Shown: positions 31,033-42,330 of the stretch, piece by piece
Layout of the letters: every line of letters begins with the position of its first letter
Numbering within the stretch: position 1 is the stretch's first letter
Program-made: the position numbers and the translations under genes
Assembly (NCBI GenBank): GCA_964016875.1
Contig: OZ024721.1
Location: forward strand, 38,516,323-38,580,322
Origin: Fallopia convolvulus
Taxonomy: Eukaryota > Streptophyta > Magnoliopsida > Caryophyllales > Polygonaceae
Length of the DNA: 64,000 nt
Reading direction: 5' to 3'
The notes under the pieces: generated by a model
Database searches by the model: none
What the model was told of the DNA's origin: nothing
What the model saw: only the letters and a program-made list of their open reading frames with translations

Positions 31033-32515
31033 TGATGTCCATGTTTTTAGCTTAGTCTTAGAGTGTTTTTCTTGATTGTTTAGTCTTGTTTAGTTATATT
31101 TTTGTGTTAGTTTGGTGTCTTTTAGTCTAATTTGCATATTTTGTGAAAAATATGGAAACTACTTTAGTTTGGTGTTTTTATGTATGTTTTGGATCAAAGT
31201 TGGAAGCAATCTGTAGACATCAAGATAGAGGAGAGTGAGTGGAGCATGGCTAGGAAGGAAGAAATGAAGATACTTGAAGAAATCCTGGGAAATCCAAAAG
31301 GAGGAGTGAATAATCCAAAGGAAACAAGACCGGTCAAGACACGTTACCGACCTAGGAGGGGTCGGTACCGAGGTGTGCAAGAAGACAAAAGTTCAACAAA
31401 AATTGAAGAGTCTACCGACCCTAACGGGGGTCAATACCGAGGTCCTCGTGTCGGTAGACGTAGCCGACTTCGAGCCTTTTAATGATTTTTATTCCGAGAT
31501 CTTTTGTTTTTAGTTGTTTTATCTTTAAGGAAACTATTAGATAGATCCTCTAGTATAAATACTCTTGTTTTAAGATAGAGAAGAGGGATTGGACACACGA
31601 CTCTTTCTCTCTCTCGAGTTTAGTTCGTACGTTGGTTTGAAGAAGTTTATTACTTAGAGCTCAAGGAAGAAGTTTGTTGGAGTTTTTCTCTTGTGTTCTA
31701 AGGTGTGTTCTGAGACAAAGTTTGTTCTTAATTCAAGTAAGATTCAGTTTTTAATACAAGTTATGTTTTCATTCAATTGCATTGTTTGTTTCTTCTCAAG
31801 TATCAGTGAGTAGTCTTTTATTCTAGGATTGGGGTTAGAAACCCAACATGATCTTGCATGAATGATGATGTGATTGAACGAATTGAATGCCTTTTATCTA
31901 TTTTTCTACTTGTTTGTGGTAATGCTTTGGCGAAAGTGAAAGTAATTTGCGTTTGTAACTCAATCAAAAGAGAAAGTTATAAACTTGAATTGTGATAAAG
32001 TTTGATAACGAAAGTTACAAACTTTGGATCAAAATAAGTAGATAAAGTGAATTGATATATGAAAATTGATTGCTTTACTTGTTTATTCAACTAAAGTTGA
32101 TAACTTTATGTTCAAGGCATGATTTTTATGATTCATATTATCTCGATTGCATGATTGTGTTGTGGTGGACCCTTATCCTAGACTTTTCTTTCACTTGTTA
32201 GTAAAAAACTTTAACTCAATTTCACCTCGTTACCAAGTCATCGAGGATCGGTACCCTGCTGTTTTCTGTTGAATTTGTGCTTTGTTCGTTCTAGTTTTAC
32301 CTCGTTACCGACCCTAACAAGGTCGGTACCGAGTCTTCTCTGAGACGTGACTGATTGTTTGCTTTGCTTTATTTCTTTCTTTTGTTCGGTTTTCTTTTGC
32401 TTTCTAGTTTAGTAATTAAACACAACCTTGCTTCCCGTGGACGATCCTGACTTTGCTATACTCAGTGGGGTCTTGACTTTTAATTTATTTTTTGTCAAGT
32501 AAAACACTCTCGACA
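31033..32515 (+). repeat. 5' LTR of Athila B
   Basis: 1483 bp, TGATGTCCATG...CTCTCGACA. TATA-like AGTATAAATACTCTTG at 31551-31566. Carries two long stem-loops of the palindromic word: 31342-31373 and 32301-32333. Confidence 0.85.
32301..32333. repeat. Palindromic-word stem-loop, LTR of B
   Basis: Arm CTCGTTACCGACC pairs with GGTCGGTACCGAG around a short loop (one mismatch, GTT against GTA). Same design as 36269-36301, 38732-38766, 40243-40275 and 41589-41621. Confidence 0.8.
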
Positions 32516-32518
32516 AAT

Positions 32519-32536
32519 TGGCGTCGTTGCCGGGGA
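32519..32536 (+). other. Primer-binding site of Athila B
   Basis: TGGCGTCGTTGCCGGGGA, one base from the Athila tRNA-Asp primer site, three bases after the LTR end. Confidence 0.8.
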
Positions 32537-32728
32537 AGCAATAGCGTTGTGTTTAGTTGCTTGTCGGTTTGGGAATAGCCCTACCCCGTTTTTTGTTTCT
32601 AATTAGTTTACTTCTGTATATTTTCTCAGCTTATACAAGTAGGAAGACGTTGGCTTGAATTTGAACAACCTGATTACTATTCGAAGCCTGAACGTATTCT
32701 TCATCGCAGGAGACGAGAAAACCGTACC

Positions 32729-34263
32729 ATGGCTGCAACACATGAAGAGATGGCTCAGCAGATGGCTGCTCTTCGCAGACAGATGGAAGTGTTGCATGCT
32801 CAAAAAGATGCTGCTGCTGCTGAGGCTGAATGTGAACGGGGAAACAATACCCGTTTGCAAGAACAGTTGAATGCTATCCCAAGGAATGCCAAGCAATACA
32901 TGCACCCGGAACTGAGGGTTCCAGAATCAACAATTGTGCTTCCAGAGATAGAAAAAGCCTTCGAGATCAAATCTCAATTTATATCCTTGATTAAGAGGGC
33001 TCGGTTTGAAGGGAAACCCACTGAGTGCCCAATGAAGCATATTAGAAATTTTGTTGATTTATGTGACATTATTGCTACTGATGGTGTCTCTTCAGAATAT
33101 GTTCAATTAAAAACTTTTAAGTGGTCCCTTGCAGGAAAGGCCCTGAGCTGGTTAGAGAGCCTAGCTCCTAGGTCGGTTAGGACGTGGAGAGCTTTGCATG
33201 ATTTATTCATGACAAAGTCCTTTCCTCCAGCCAAAACTACGGAGTTAAGGAAACGCATCACCTCTTACCACCAGTTGCCTAATGAGACCTTTGTGGAGAC
33301 ATGGGAGAGATTTAAGGAGATGCTTAGGCAATGCCCCACCCATGGACAACCACAATACATACTTCAAGAGATCTTCTTTCAGGGGATAAATGCTAAAACA
33401 AAAAACCGCATCAACCTGCACACCGCTTGTGGTTTCGTTGAGATTTATCCCGATGAGGCATGGGAATTACTAGAAAAGCTCACCAATTATGATGTCATGT
33501 ATGGGACACAACAAGCCCCTCAACCACAAAGGAGGCTCTACAATCCAAATACTGAGGTTGATTCCGATGTCAAAACTCAATTCTTGCAAGATGAAGTCAA
33601 CCGCCTGAAGAAACAGGCAATTTTTCTGAAAACTTCTCAACATTGTTTAGAATGCGACTCTAATGGCCATAGTACAGCTGCTTGCACTAACATGGAACAA
33701 GTCAGAGCCGTTGAAACCTATGTTGATGCTAATTATATGAGACGTCAATACAGAAACCCGCCTAACAACTATGACAGGCCCAACAACTATTCCACCTGGG
33801 GAAGTTCCAACCAAGGTCAAGGCTCGCACCTTATAGGACGCCGGGCTATCAAGAACCTCCATCTTGGGTACAAGGTATTCATGATGGAATAAATTGAGTG
33901 TGTGCCAACCTAAACAATCAAATGAAACGTGTCCAGGCTCAATTGCAAGAATTAGAGACACGGAAAAAGAGTGTGAACTCCCAACTTGGCAACCTTGCTG
34001 AACAAATTCCAAGACCTCAAGGGCAACTCCCGGGCTGCCCCAAAGAGAACCCTAAAGGACAAATAGCAGCCATACATCTAAGGAGCGGAAAGACATTGCC
34101 GGAATGTGCTGAGGCCAAGAAAAAGAGCACAGTAACAAGGATAATGCCCCAGTTCAGTCCGATAACGACCACACAAGGGTTGATATCGAGCCTAAACAAG
34201 TCGGTACCGATCACACAAGGGTTGTTAACGAGCCCACCATACCAGGTAAGTCTTCTAGACTAA
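32729..34263 (+). pseudogene. gag: Athila B gag, one frameshift
   Basis: Open for 387 codons from ATG 32729 (MAATHEEMAQQMAALRRQME), then shifted frame from about 33895 to 34263. It contains a short N-terminal coiled coil, the gag core (LRVPESTIVLPEIEKAFEIK; FKWSLAGKALSWLESLAP; NETFVETWERFKEML), a CCHC knuckle CLECDSNGHSTAAC near residue 309, an Asn-rich stretch, and the conserved AIHLRSGKTLPE block near 34075. The frameshift lies between VFMME and the coiled coil starting QMKRVQAQLQELETRKKSVN. Structural protein of the particle. Confidence 0.8.
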
Positions 34264-34375
34264 ACTCCCCCCTCAGTCAAGAGGTCGTTACCGACCCCTC
34301 AGGCTCGGTACCGACCCTTCCTTAGCGTCGATCGACCCTCTTGTCAATTCGGTAACGCCACCTCTCGAGCCCGTT

Positions 34376-35254
34376 TTGGTTCTGAGACCGGCGAAGACTC
34401 TTACCTTCCCCTCTAAAAAGTCCAAGGGCTTAAATATTTCCATTCCATTCGCTGAGGCCCTAAGCGAAATGTCGGCTTACACAAAATTTTTAAAAGAAAT
34501 ATTGAGTGGGAAGAGGTCTATATCCGAGTTGACTGACAAAGTCCGATCCTTGGAGCTTCCAGAAAAACTAGGTGACCCAGGTAAGTTTGCTATTACTATT
34601 GGTATTGGAGCTTACCGGTTTAAAGCTTTGTGTGACCTAGGAGCCAGTGCAAGTCTATTACCACTTTTAATTTGGTCCAAAGCCAATATGGGACCACTAG
34701 AGCCTGTGAACATGAGGGTATACATGGCGGACGGATCCTGTGTCAAGCCTACATGGGTTATAGATGATTTCCCAGTCCAAGTGGGCAAGTTCTTTGTCCC
34801 GAATGATTTCATAGTAATGAAGATGCCTAAAGACCAGGTGGTGCCTATCATTCTATGTAGGCCATTCTTAGCCACAAATGGAGCCATAATCGATGTTAGG
34901 AGGGTAGTCCTAACTTTTTAGATTGGGGATGAGGTGGTGGAGTTCCGCTTTAACCCCAACATGAAAGAAACCAATGAAGTCGAGCTCAAGATGCTCTACA
35001 CCCACACTGACTACATTGAATGTGGGGACCCGATCGAGAGGTTGATGGCTTTTGAGGCATTCCAGGGCAGAAGATGGGCAGAGTACAATCTTGCAGCCTC
35101 ATTACCGACCCTCCAAAGGTCGTTACCGAAGCTACTGGCAGGAGCTGAGACACATACAAGCTCAGGTGACTCGTTACCAACCCTCTACAACTCGGTAACG
35201 ACCCATCAGGCAATGAAGAGCTCTTGGTGTGTGACTAACTTGAGGAAATTTTAA
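34376..35254 (+). pseudogene. pol: Athila B protease region
   Basis: Athila-type aspartic protease: FAEALSEMSAYTKFLKEILS and LGDPGKFAITIGIGAYRFKA, then the active-site segment LCDLGASASLLPL (D near 34630), VNMRVYMADGS, and IILCRPFLATNGAIIDV. TAG at 34919 replaces an expected Gln before IGDEVVEF. The following 34934-35254 is a linker in which two copies of the palindromic word are translated (SLPTLQRSLPKL and SLPTLYNSVTTHQ). Confidence 0.8.
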
Positions 35255-35256
35255 AG

Positions 35257-35660
35257 ATGGATCATGAAGAGCCTATTCTCATCCCAGCTGAGCCTACTCC
35301 AACGCTTAAGCCTCTTCCAAACTCCATCAGGTATGAATTTCTTGGTCCTAACTCTACCTTCCCTGTTATCATTAATGCTCAATTAAATGAGGAAGAAGTA
35401 GAGAAATTGATTTCTGTACTTAGGACCCATAGGAAAGCCCTTGGCTACTCGCTTGATGATAACTAGCATATCCCCTTCCTTATGCATGCATAGAATATAC
35501 ATGGAGGATAGTGCAAGGACATCTCGTCTTTAAGAGAGGGATAGAGGTAGATAAAGCCAAGATTGAGCTTATTGAAAAACTACCTCCCCCATCTTCTATA
35601 AAAGACGTTAGGAGTTTTTAGGACATGTTGGCTTCTATAGACGTTTTATTCAAGATTTTT
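35257..35660 (+). pseudogene. pol: Athila B reverse transcriptase, core deleted
   Basis: The N-terminal flank LKPLPNSIRYEFLGPNSTFP and the autoinhibitory-like block end at 35464. Fragments CMHRIYMEDSA (about 35483-35515) and GHLVFKRGIEVDKAKIELIE (about 35519-35578) lie almost next to each other. In a full Athila RT they are separated by some 200 residues that include the fingers, palm and YVDD-type active site. RT is therefore deleted internally, and several small frameshifts follow. Confidence 0.75.
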
Positions 35661-36200
35661 CTAAGATAGCTAAACCATTGACTAACCTACTAATGAAAGA
35701 TGTAGTGTTTGAGTTGTCTACAAAATATCTTGAGTCTTTTCACAGGTTAAGAGAAGCCCTCGTCTCCGCTCCTATTATGCAATCCCCAGATTGGACACTT
35801 CCCTTCGAAATCATGTGTGATGCCAACGACTATGTTGTTGGTGCAGTATTAAGACATCGGAAGGATAAGAAGCTCCACGACATTTATTATGCAAGTAAGA
35901 CGCTTGATGAGGCGCAAAGTAAGTATACCATGACGGAGAAGGAATTCCTTGTCGTGATATTTGCATTTGAAAAATTTCGTTCCTATCTTGTGAGATCTAA
36001 AGTGATTGTTTAAACTGACCATAAGGCCGTTAGATATTTAATGGCTAAGAAGGATGCCAAACCTAGGCTACTTTGTTGGATGCTCTTTTTACAGGAATTT
36101 GACACCGAAATCAGAGACAAGAAAGGAGCTGAAAACTTGGTAGTTGATCACCTATCCAGATTGCTAGTTGAACACATCAAAAAGACCAGCAACACTATAC
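35661..36200 (+). pseudogene. pol: Athila B RNase H
   Basis: Gypsy RNase H: SAPIMQSPDWTLPFEIMCDA (catalytic D), YYASKTLDEAQSKYTMTEKE (catalytic E), then stop at 36011 and continuation TDHKAVRYLMAKKDAKPRLL and AENLVVDHLSRL. One stop and otherwise intact. Confidence 0.75.
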
Positions 36201-36534
36201 CGATCAATGACTTCATGCCAGACGAGCACCTCATGTTGAACGAGGTCGAAAGCTGCATTATCGAGGGGCCTACCGACCCTACATGGGTCGGTATCGACCC
36301 CTCACAAAGGCTGGGGAACACTGGGAACACCGGTATCGAGCAGAGAGGATCGATCCCGAGGCAAGACAACTCGGTACCGAAGCAAGGGAGATCGTTACTG
36401 AGGATATTACTGAAGCAACAGGGTGGATAACGACCCATTCTGGCCCGGTAACAACCCATTCAGGTAAGTTTTCTCAACCTTGTTCAATTTCTTCCAATTC
36501 AGATCTTTCTTTATCTCTTTCTTATACTTCTCTT
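36201..36534 (+). repeat. Linker with dense palindromic words
   Basis: Between RNase H and integrase, about eight copies of the GGTCGGTAYCGACC family lie within 200 bp, including stem-loop 36269-36301. Some are read in frame as PTDPTWVGIDP. Full Athila elements normally have a shorter linker here. Confidence 0.7.
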
Positions 36535-37830
36535 CATTCTATTCAAGCTATTAGAGGGTCAAAGACCCCTTGGTTTGAGGATTTTGCTAACTACATTGTA
36601 GGAGGAGTGATTCCCGAGGGATTGACCCCAAAAAAGAAGAAGAAGTTCTTACATGACATCAAACAATACTATTGGGATGACCACCTTTTTAGGCGTTGTA
36701 TACCAGAGGAGGAGGTAGAGAGTGTTATCTGTCAATGTCACACTCTCCCCACCGGTGGCCATGCAAAATGTTTCAAAACCACGATGAAGATTCTTCAAAG
36801 TGGTCTTTATTGGCCAACTATTTTCAGGGACGTACAGGATTATGTGACATCATGTGATGAATGCCAACGCTCCGGGAACATCACTTGGAGACATGAGAAC
36901 CCGCTTACCGGGATCCTAGATGTCGAGCTCTTTGATGTTTGGGGCATTGACTTTATGGGACCCTTTCCTTCATCGGGTCCCTATAAGTACATCCTAGAGG
37001 CGGTCGATTATGTCTCTAAGTAGGTGGAAGCCATTGCTACTAGGACTGATGCTAAAACTGTGGCTAAATTTATAAAGACTAACATTTTTCCCAGGTTCGG
37101 AGTGCCACGAGTTCTCATTAGTGATGGTGGATCACACTTCATTGAGAGGAGCTTTGAAGCTCTTTTGCCTAAGTATGGGGTATCACATAGGGTGGCAACG
37201 GCTTACCCTCCCCAAACTGGTGGCCAAGTAGAGGTTTCAAACAGGCAGATTAAGAGCATTTTGGAGAAGACGGTCTCCCGCTCTAGGAAGGATTGGTCAT
37301 CCAAGTTTGATAACGCTTTATGGGCATACAGAATGGCGTACAAGACACCCTTAAGCACCACTCCTTACAACCTAGTTTATGGCAAGGCGTGCCATTTGCC
37401 GGTCGAGTTAGAGCACAAGGCATTATGGGCTCTTAAGGAGCTTAACATGGATCTCGACAAGGCTGGAGCAAAACGATTCATGGACTTGGAAGAATTAGAG
37501 GAGTTGAGGCTAAGAGCATATGAAAACGCTGAGATCTACAAGGAGCGCACCAAGAAGTGGCATGACAAGAAATTGGTGCCAAAAACTTATGAAGTTGGTG
37601 AAAAGGTACTCTTCTTTAACTCTAGACTCCGCCTTTTCCCAGGTAAGCTGAGATCAAGATGGAGTGGGCCATTCGTGATCCACCACATATATCCCCATGG
37701 AGCGGTGGATCTAGTAGACAAAAATGGAGCCAACTTCAAAGTTAATGGGTACAGGTTGAAGAAATACCTTGAGCAAGTTGACCCGAATGAGGAAATCCGA
37801 GCCATATGGGCTCTCACATTGTCCAACTAG
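36535..37830 (+). pseudogene. pol: Athila B integrase, one in-frame stop
   Basis: Begins WFEDFANYIVGGVIPEGLTP. Zinc-finger residues are in CHTLPTGGHAK and TSCDECQRSGN. The catalytic core has D in WGIDFMGPFPSS, D in LISDGGSHFI and E in TGGQVEVSNRQI. The C-terminus includes WSGPFVIHHIYPHGAVDL (GPF module). The only lesion is TAG 37021-37023 at the Trp of YVSK-x-VEA. Frame is otherwise continuous to TAG 37828. Confidence 0.85.
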
Positions 37831-39089
37831 CCAAGGTGAGTTCGTCAGGCTAACGACGTTAAAAATAGCGCTTAAGGGAGGCAACCCGGTTTAGTTTTTC
37901 CTTTCTTAGATCTTTTTGCTAGATTTCTTTTTGTTTGTTTTTAGATTAAGTTTTAGATTTTCGGAATAGAATGCCTTGCTAAGTGATACAGGAAGAAGGT
38001 TGGAACATAGAGCAAAAACAGACTCGGTGAAAAATTACAGGTGGATGTTTTCTTAATACTTCCTTTTTCTTTTATTATACACCATCATCCACAAACACCT
38101 CTCCCCTTCTCTCAGCCGCCACTCCCTCACTCTCAATCCCTCCAACATCGCGCACCACCGAGCCACCAAGACATTGTTGTCGAACCCCCACGCACACCAT
38201 GCACCAGCAAACCGAGCCATACCCCGGTACCGCGCAACACTTCTTTGTTCGTTACCGATCCATACTCCCTCGTTACCAACCCAAACCGTCTCTTTTTCAT
38301 TCTTATTTCTCCAGATTTGGTATGTTTTCTCAACCCTAAATCTTTATTTCAAATTCTTGAGTAATCTTGGTGATTTTTGGTTGATTTACATGTCTAGATC
38401 TAGATCTAGGATGAGATTTTTCATGCTTGATTGTCGTCTCTTTGCCTTGACTATTGGTTTTTTGTTTTGATGAACATTGTTTCTTCATGATTAGGATTGA
38501 ATTTAATTCAATTTATGAGCATGAGTTTGCTTGTTCTTGCTTTGATTTGATCTACACCTTGTTTTATGCAAATGTGGCATGTTTGGGATTGGTTTTTAAG
38601 TAAGTATGGGGTTGGGGATGCTTTGTTTTACTTAATAATGTTTAGACACTTGCTTAACTAATGATGTGTGAGAATTTGATGGCTTGAGATCAAACTTTTC
38701 ACTCGAAACTGGTTTTGGAAGCCACTGTTGGCTCGTTACCGACCCCCATAGGGTCGGTAACGACCCATTTACTTCACCAGAGTACATTGAACATCCAAGA
38801 GACTCGTTACCAACCCCCATGTGTTCGGTAACGACCCTACAAAGTGCCTAAGTCTTACTTGTTTGCATGATTTTGATAATCTTTTTGGGATGTAACTTGG
38901 TTCTTCATGCTGGATTAATTCACATATGATCTCTAATGCATAATAACTTTGTTCTCCTCACTTATATAGCATGCAAATATGAGTCTTGAGCAATTTAAAA
39001 CACTTGGTTTTAATGCAAGTATGGGGTCATTTGGTGAGTTGTTATAAATGGATCTTATCTTGGCTTGTTTTTATTGTTTCATGTTTACA
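37831..39089 (+). other. Athila B spacer between integrase and env-position ORF
   Basis: Non-coding. It contains the conserved post-integrase block AGCGCTTAAGGGAGGCAACCC (about 37867-37887; A has the equivalent at 45016-45035). Palindromic words occur at 38221-38283 and 38732-38835, and AAGTATGGGG occurs at 38607 and 39018. Functions as leader or splice region of the downstream ORF are unknown. Confidence 0.6.
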
Positions 39090-40406
39090 ATGGCAAGTAC
39101 AAGCCGAGCTAACAAGAGGGCAAGCTAGAGAACCAAGAGGCCATCTCCATCTCCATCACCATCACCATCTCCACCACCAATGGATAGTGTGGAGGTGACA
39201 ACCGATGAGGAGGATGAGATCTTCAAGATAGTCTATAGGTGATCTCATAAAACAAGGTGGTTCTCCAAGGTCCATGGGAAGAAGTTGGGTATTTACAAGG
39301 ACCTCAAGCATGCCTTCTCTAACATAGGAGCAGCCCACCTCCTAAAATGTGAAGACCTTCCTCACTACCCGGCTCTCACTGTAGAATTTGTGGCCACTCT
39401 CTGAACAACGTTCAAGAGTCCAAGATCGGTGGGGAGAATCACTTCCAGACTCGGGAATGGGGATTACAATCTTACCATGAGCGAGTTCAACACTCTCCTC
39501 GAATTCCCTAACCCCTCCCAAAATTACATATCTCCTGACCACTTCAAGGTCCCAGAGACATGGGGCTACATCACAGGTCAAGCTCATTGCTCAGTACGTG
39601 CACTCCCTGGCTCCCACATAGTCAATCCACTTTTTTGCATCATTCTACGGATTCTTGGCTCCACCATTTGGGCCAAAATTGAGTTATCTAGGCCCACAAG
39701 GACGGAGGTGGGTTGTCTACGCACCATGCTATTCACCGATCCCGATCCAATGAACTTGGGATATGAGTGGGTGACGTATTTAGAACAACAAGGGCAAAAA
39801 ATGGGAGAGATCTACTTTGGAGGGCTAGTGACCATTCTTTCCTTGGCTTGTGAGATCGATTTCTCTCGATACACTACACTCCGACCACAAAAGCTAGACA
39901 CCGCTTACTGGGTGTCTTCTGGAATTTTCCAGAGATGTAGTGAGGGAGTAACCACTACAGTCAATGATCGCCAAGTGTTGGTCATATAGGATAAAGTTGA
40001 GCTCTTGTACCTTCCCAATTGGTACGAGACTTGGAAGTCTACACCTTTCCCACTTGCTAAGAGACCTGAGCCGGACGCTGCACTAAGGACAACAGAGTCA
40101 CGGTTTGAGAGGGATGAGGAGATGCAGGATGCTGATGAGGAGGTCATAATCGAGCCTTATGGATTCGGTATCGAGGGTGTTGCCCATGCAGATGGGCACG
40201 TCAACGTGCCAGATGAGCGTGGTATCGTTCTTTATGACCCCACTACCGACCCTTACAGGGTCGGTACCGACCCCCATTTTCACCACAGATGCCACGGTAC
40301 CGAGGGTACTAGGTCCGGTTATGGGGCAGCCTTTGAGCAACATCAGGGCTACCGAGTCCACCATCCTTCCGACGGTTCCAGTTCCTCTTCAGTTCCACCT
40401 CCTTAG
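39090..40406 (+). pseudogene. Athila-specific ORF at env position
   Basis: One continuous frame of 438 codons, with stops at codons 13, 51, 105 and 300 and no frameshift. Start MASTSRANKRAS; a Ser-Pro run; acidic VEVTTDEEDEIFK; then TRWFSKVHGKKLGIYKDLKH, HYPALTVEFVATL, LGNGDYNLTMSEFNTLLEF, ETWGYITGQAHCSVRALPG and LVTILSLACEIDFSRY. This resembles the ATHILA ORF-1 family (PF03078), found downstream of pol in Athila elements. I see no signal peptide or membrane segment, so an envelope role is not supported. The C-terminal part holds palindromic words read as PTTDPYRVGTDP. Confidence 0.7.
40243..40275. repeat. Palindromic-word stem-loop inside coding sequence
   Basis: CTACCGACCCT...AGGGTCGGTACCGACC within the env-position ORF. 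The palindrome is in frame and gives the repeated peptide TDP-x4-GTDP. Confidence 0.75.
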
Positions 40407-42330
40407 GATGATGATATGGTTCAGCGGATGGACATGTTGCAGATGGGCCAACTTCAGATGTATGATAGAATGGCCTTGTTTCCTAGATGCTTACACGACT
40501 CAGAGGGAGGTTGATGAGTAGCACTACAAGATAGCCGAGCAGCGTTGGAGGACGGGTGAGGAGCGATGGGAGACGGCCAACGAGCGTTGGCAATCTACCG
40601 CCGAATTCATGCATAACTTTGAGAAGCGCTTTCCACCTTTGCCCTCATTTCCTCTCTCTCTTTTCAAGGATGTTTCAAGATGTTTCCTCCGCTTCAAAAA
40701 TTAATCTGTGAGTTCGTTTTCTTTTCCCTATCTCTTCCTTTTTGCTTTGCTTTGTTTTTACATTGAGGACACTGTATAGCTTAAGTATGGGGTAGGGAGG
40801 GAAAAGAAAACGCTTGTGTTTGTTGTCTTTGTTTTCTATGTCTTGTTTGATGTCTTTTGTTGCTTAGTTGCTTTCTTTGCTTTTCTAAAAAAAATGAAAA
40901 AAAATTGAAAAAATTGAAAAATCACAAAAAGATTTTTAGGACGGATAATACCCTTATCTTTATGGTTCTATGATTGCTTTTGCTTGCATGATCATGTAAA
41001 TCCATTGACATGTTTTGATAGTTTAGCCCAAGTCTTTTGATGAAAATATTTTTAGTAAAGTATAGCATGTGATGAAATTGAGCACATATGACTTTTAGCA
41101 TGAGTTTATTGCAATCCAACATATTACCTTGTGAGCATGTTTAGCCTTAATTTTCTTGTGTGGTTTACTCTCTTATATGTATATTATCTCTTGAGATTGT
41201 GATGGTTATCTATTTTTCAAATCCTATATAAGATTTTAGTCCATTACTTGAAAGTTCATATGATGGAGAACTTATTTTTCATAAGCCTTATTAATCCTTA
41301 TCCACCCTTACATTATCCTTTGTTTTTGAAGCCAATTTTTGTGCCTTAAAGCCTATTTATTTTTAGCTCCTCAAAATTAATTCCTAGCCGATATAAGCTT
41401 GACTCTATCCGGGGATTAGGACTTAGTTGGTTGAAATTTGTTTTGTTGAGTATATGTGTTGGTTCAAAAGAAGGGATGTGATGGGTAGAATGGAAGTCTC
41501 ATTGTTGTTCAAAGAAGTTGTAAAGGACTCTTGGTAAAAGAATGCACAAAATTCAGAAAAAAAGAAAAGAAGTTCAGTTACAGCAGACCTCGTTACCGAC
41601 CCTAGTAGGGTCGGTACCGAGCTTTCCCAATAAAAGAAAATTGAACAGAGCAAAAGAGAAAAATTCAGAAGAAAAAAAGAAAGAAGGAAAAATATAAAAG
41701 TGCAGAGCAATGAAAGTAAAAGCCAAGAGTTTCTTTAAGTGTTTTATGAGACTTTCTAGGTGGGATTTGGGGTTAATGAAAAGAAGTGAGAGTTCTTAAT
41801 GTTTGAGAAAGTTTGGTATGTTCTTTTGATGTTTTTGGTGAGTTGTGTTGGAGAGTTTAAGAGTCTATATTCCCGGATTTTTAGCACCACACAAGCCAAA
41901 ATATTTCCACACCTTATTGTTATTACCAAGCCCCATTACAACCCGGCCGAATGGAAGCTTCTTTGAAGTTTTTCATTGAGCCTAAGTTCTCTTGATGATT
42001 TTACTTGTTTTGACATCTTTGGTAGAGAGATTGGTGATATAAGTTATAATCTCTATGAGTTTTTGCATGTTTGATTGAGTTGAGAGTTGTACTTATAAGC
42101 CTAAACACATGAGAGTTGAGTGAAACACTATATCCCTTGTGAGGTTGGATTGTGATTGCTTATGTTTATTTGTTGCTCATATATGTGTGATGATGTTAAG
42201 AGTCACTTGCTATTCTCACTTGTGCTGATTTTTTTTTAAAATAAGGGCTATTACTTGACGAATGTGTTGATGGTATTGGTTTATGTATAGTGATTGCTTG
42301 AGGACAAGCAAGCATAAGTATGAGATATTT
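40407..42330 (+). other. Athila B 3' non-coding region
   Basis: Long AT-rich tail typical of Athila. Includes TTGAGGACACTG and AAGTATGGGGTAGGGAGG (40763-40799), a perfect palindromic-word stem-loop at 41589-41621, and GAGGACAAGCAAGCATAAGT just before the 3' LTR. The same layout recurs in A (45392-46878). No gene found; frames here are AT-driven. Confidence 0.65.
41589..41621. repeat. Palindromic-word stem-loop, 3' region of B
   Basis: CTCGTTACCGACCCT pairs with AGGGTCGGTACCGAG around a 3-nt loop; 14 of 15 pairs match. One of the cleanest examples of the motif. Confidence 0.85.

Noticed and set aside
39090..40406. Retrovirus-like envelope gene
   Set aside because: Position fits but no signal peptide, transmembrane segment or cleavage site is visible; resembles the ATHILA ORF-1 family instead.
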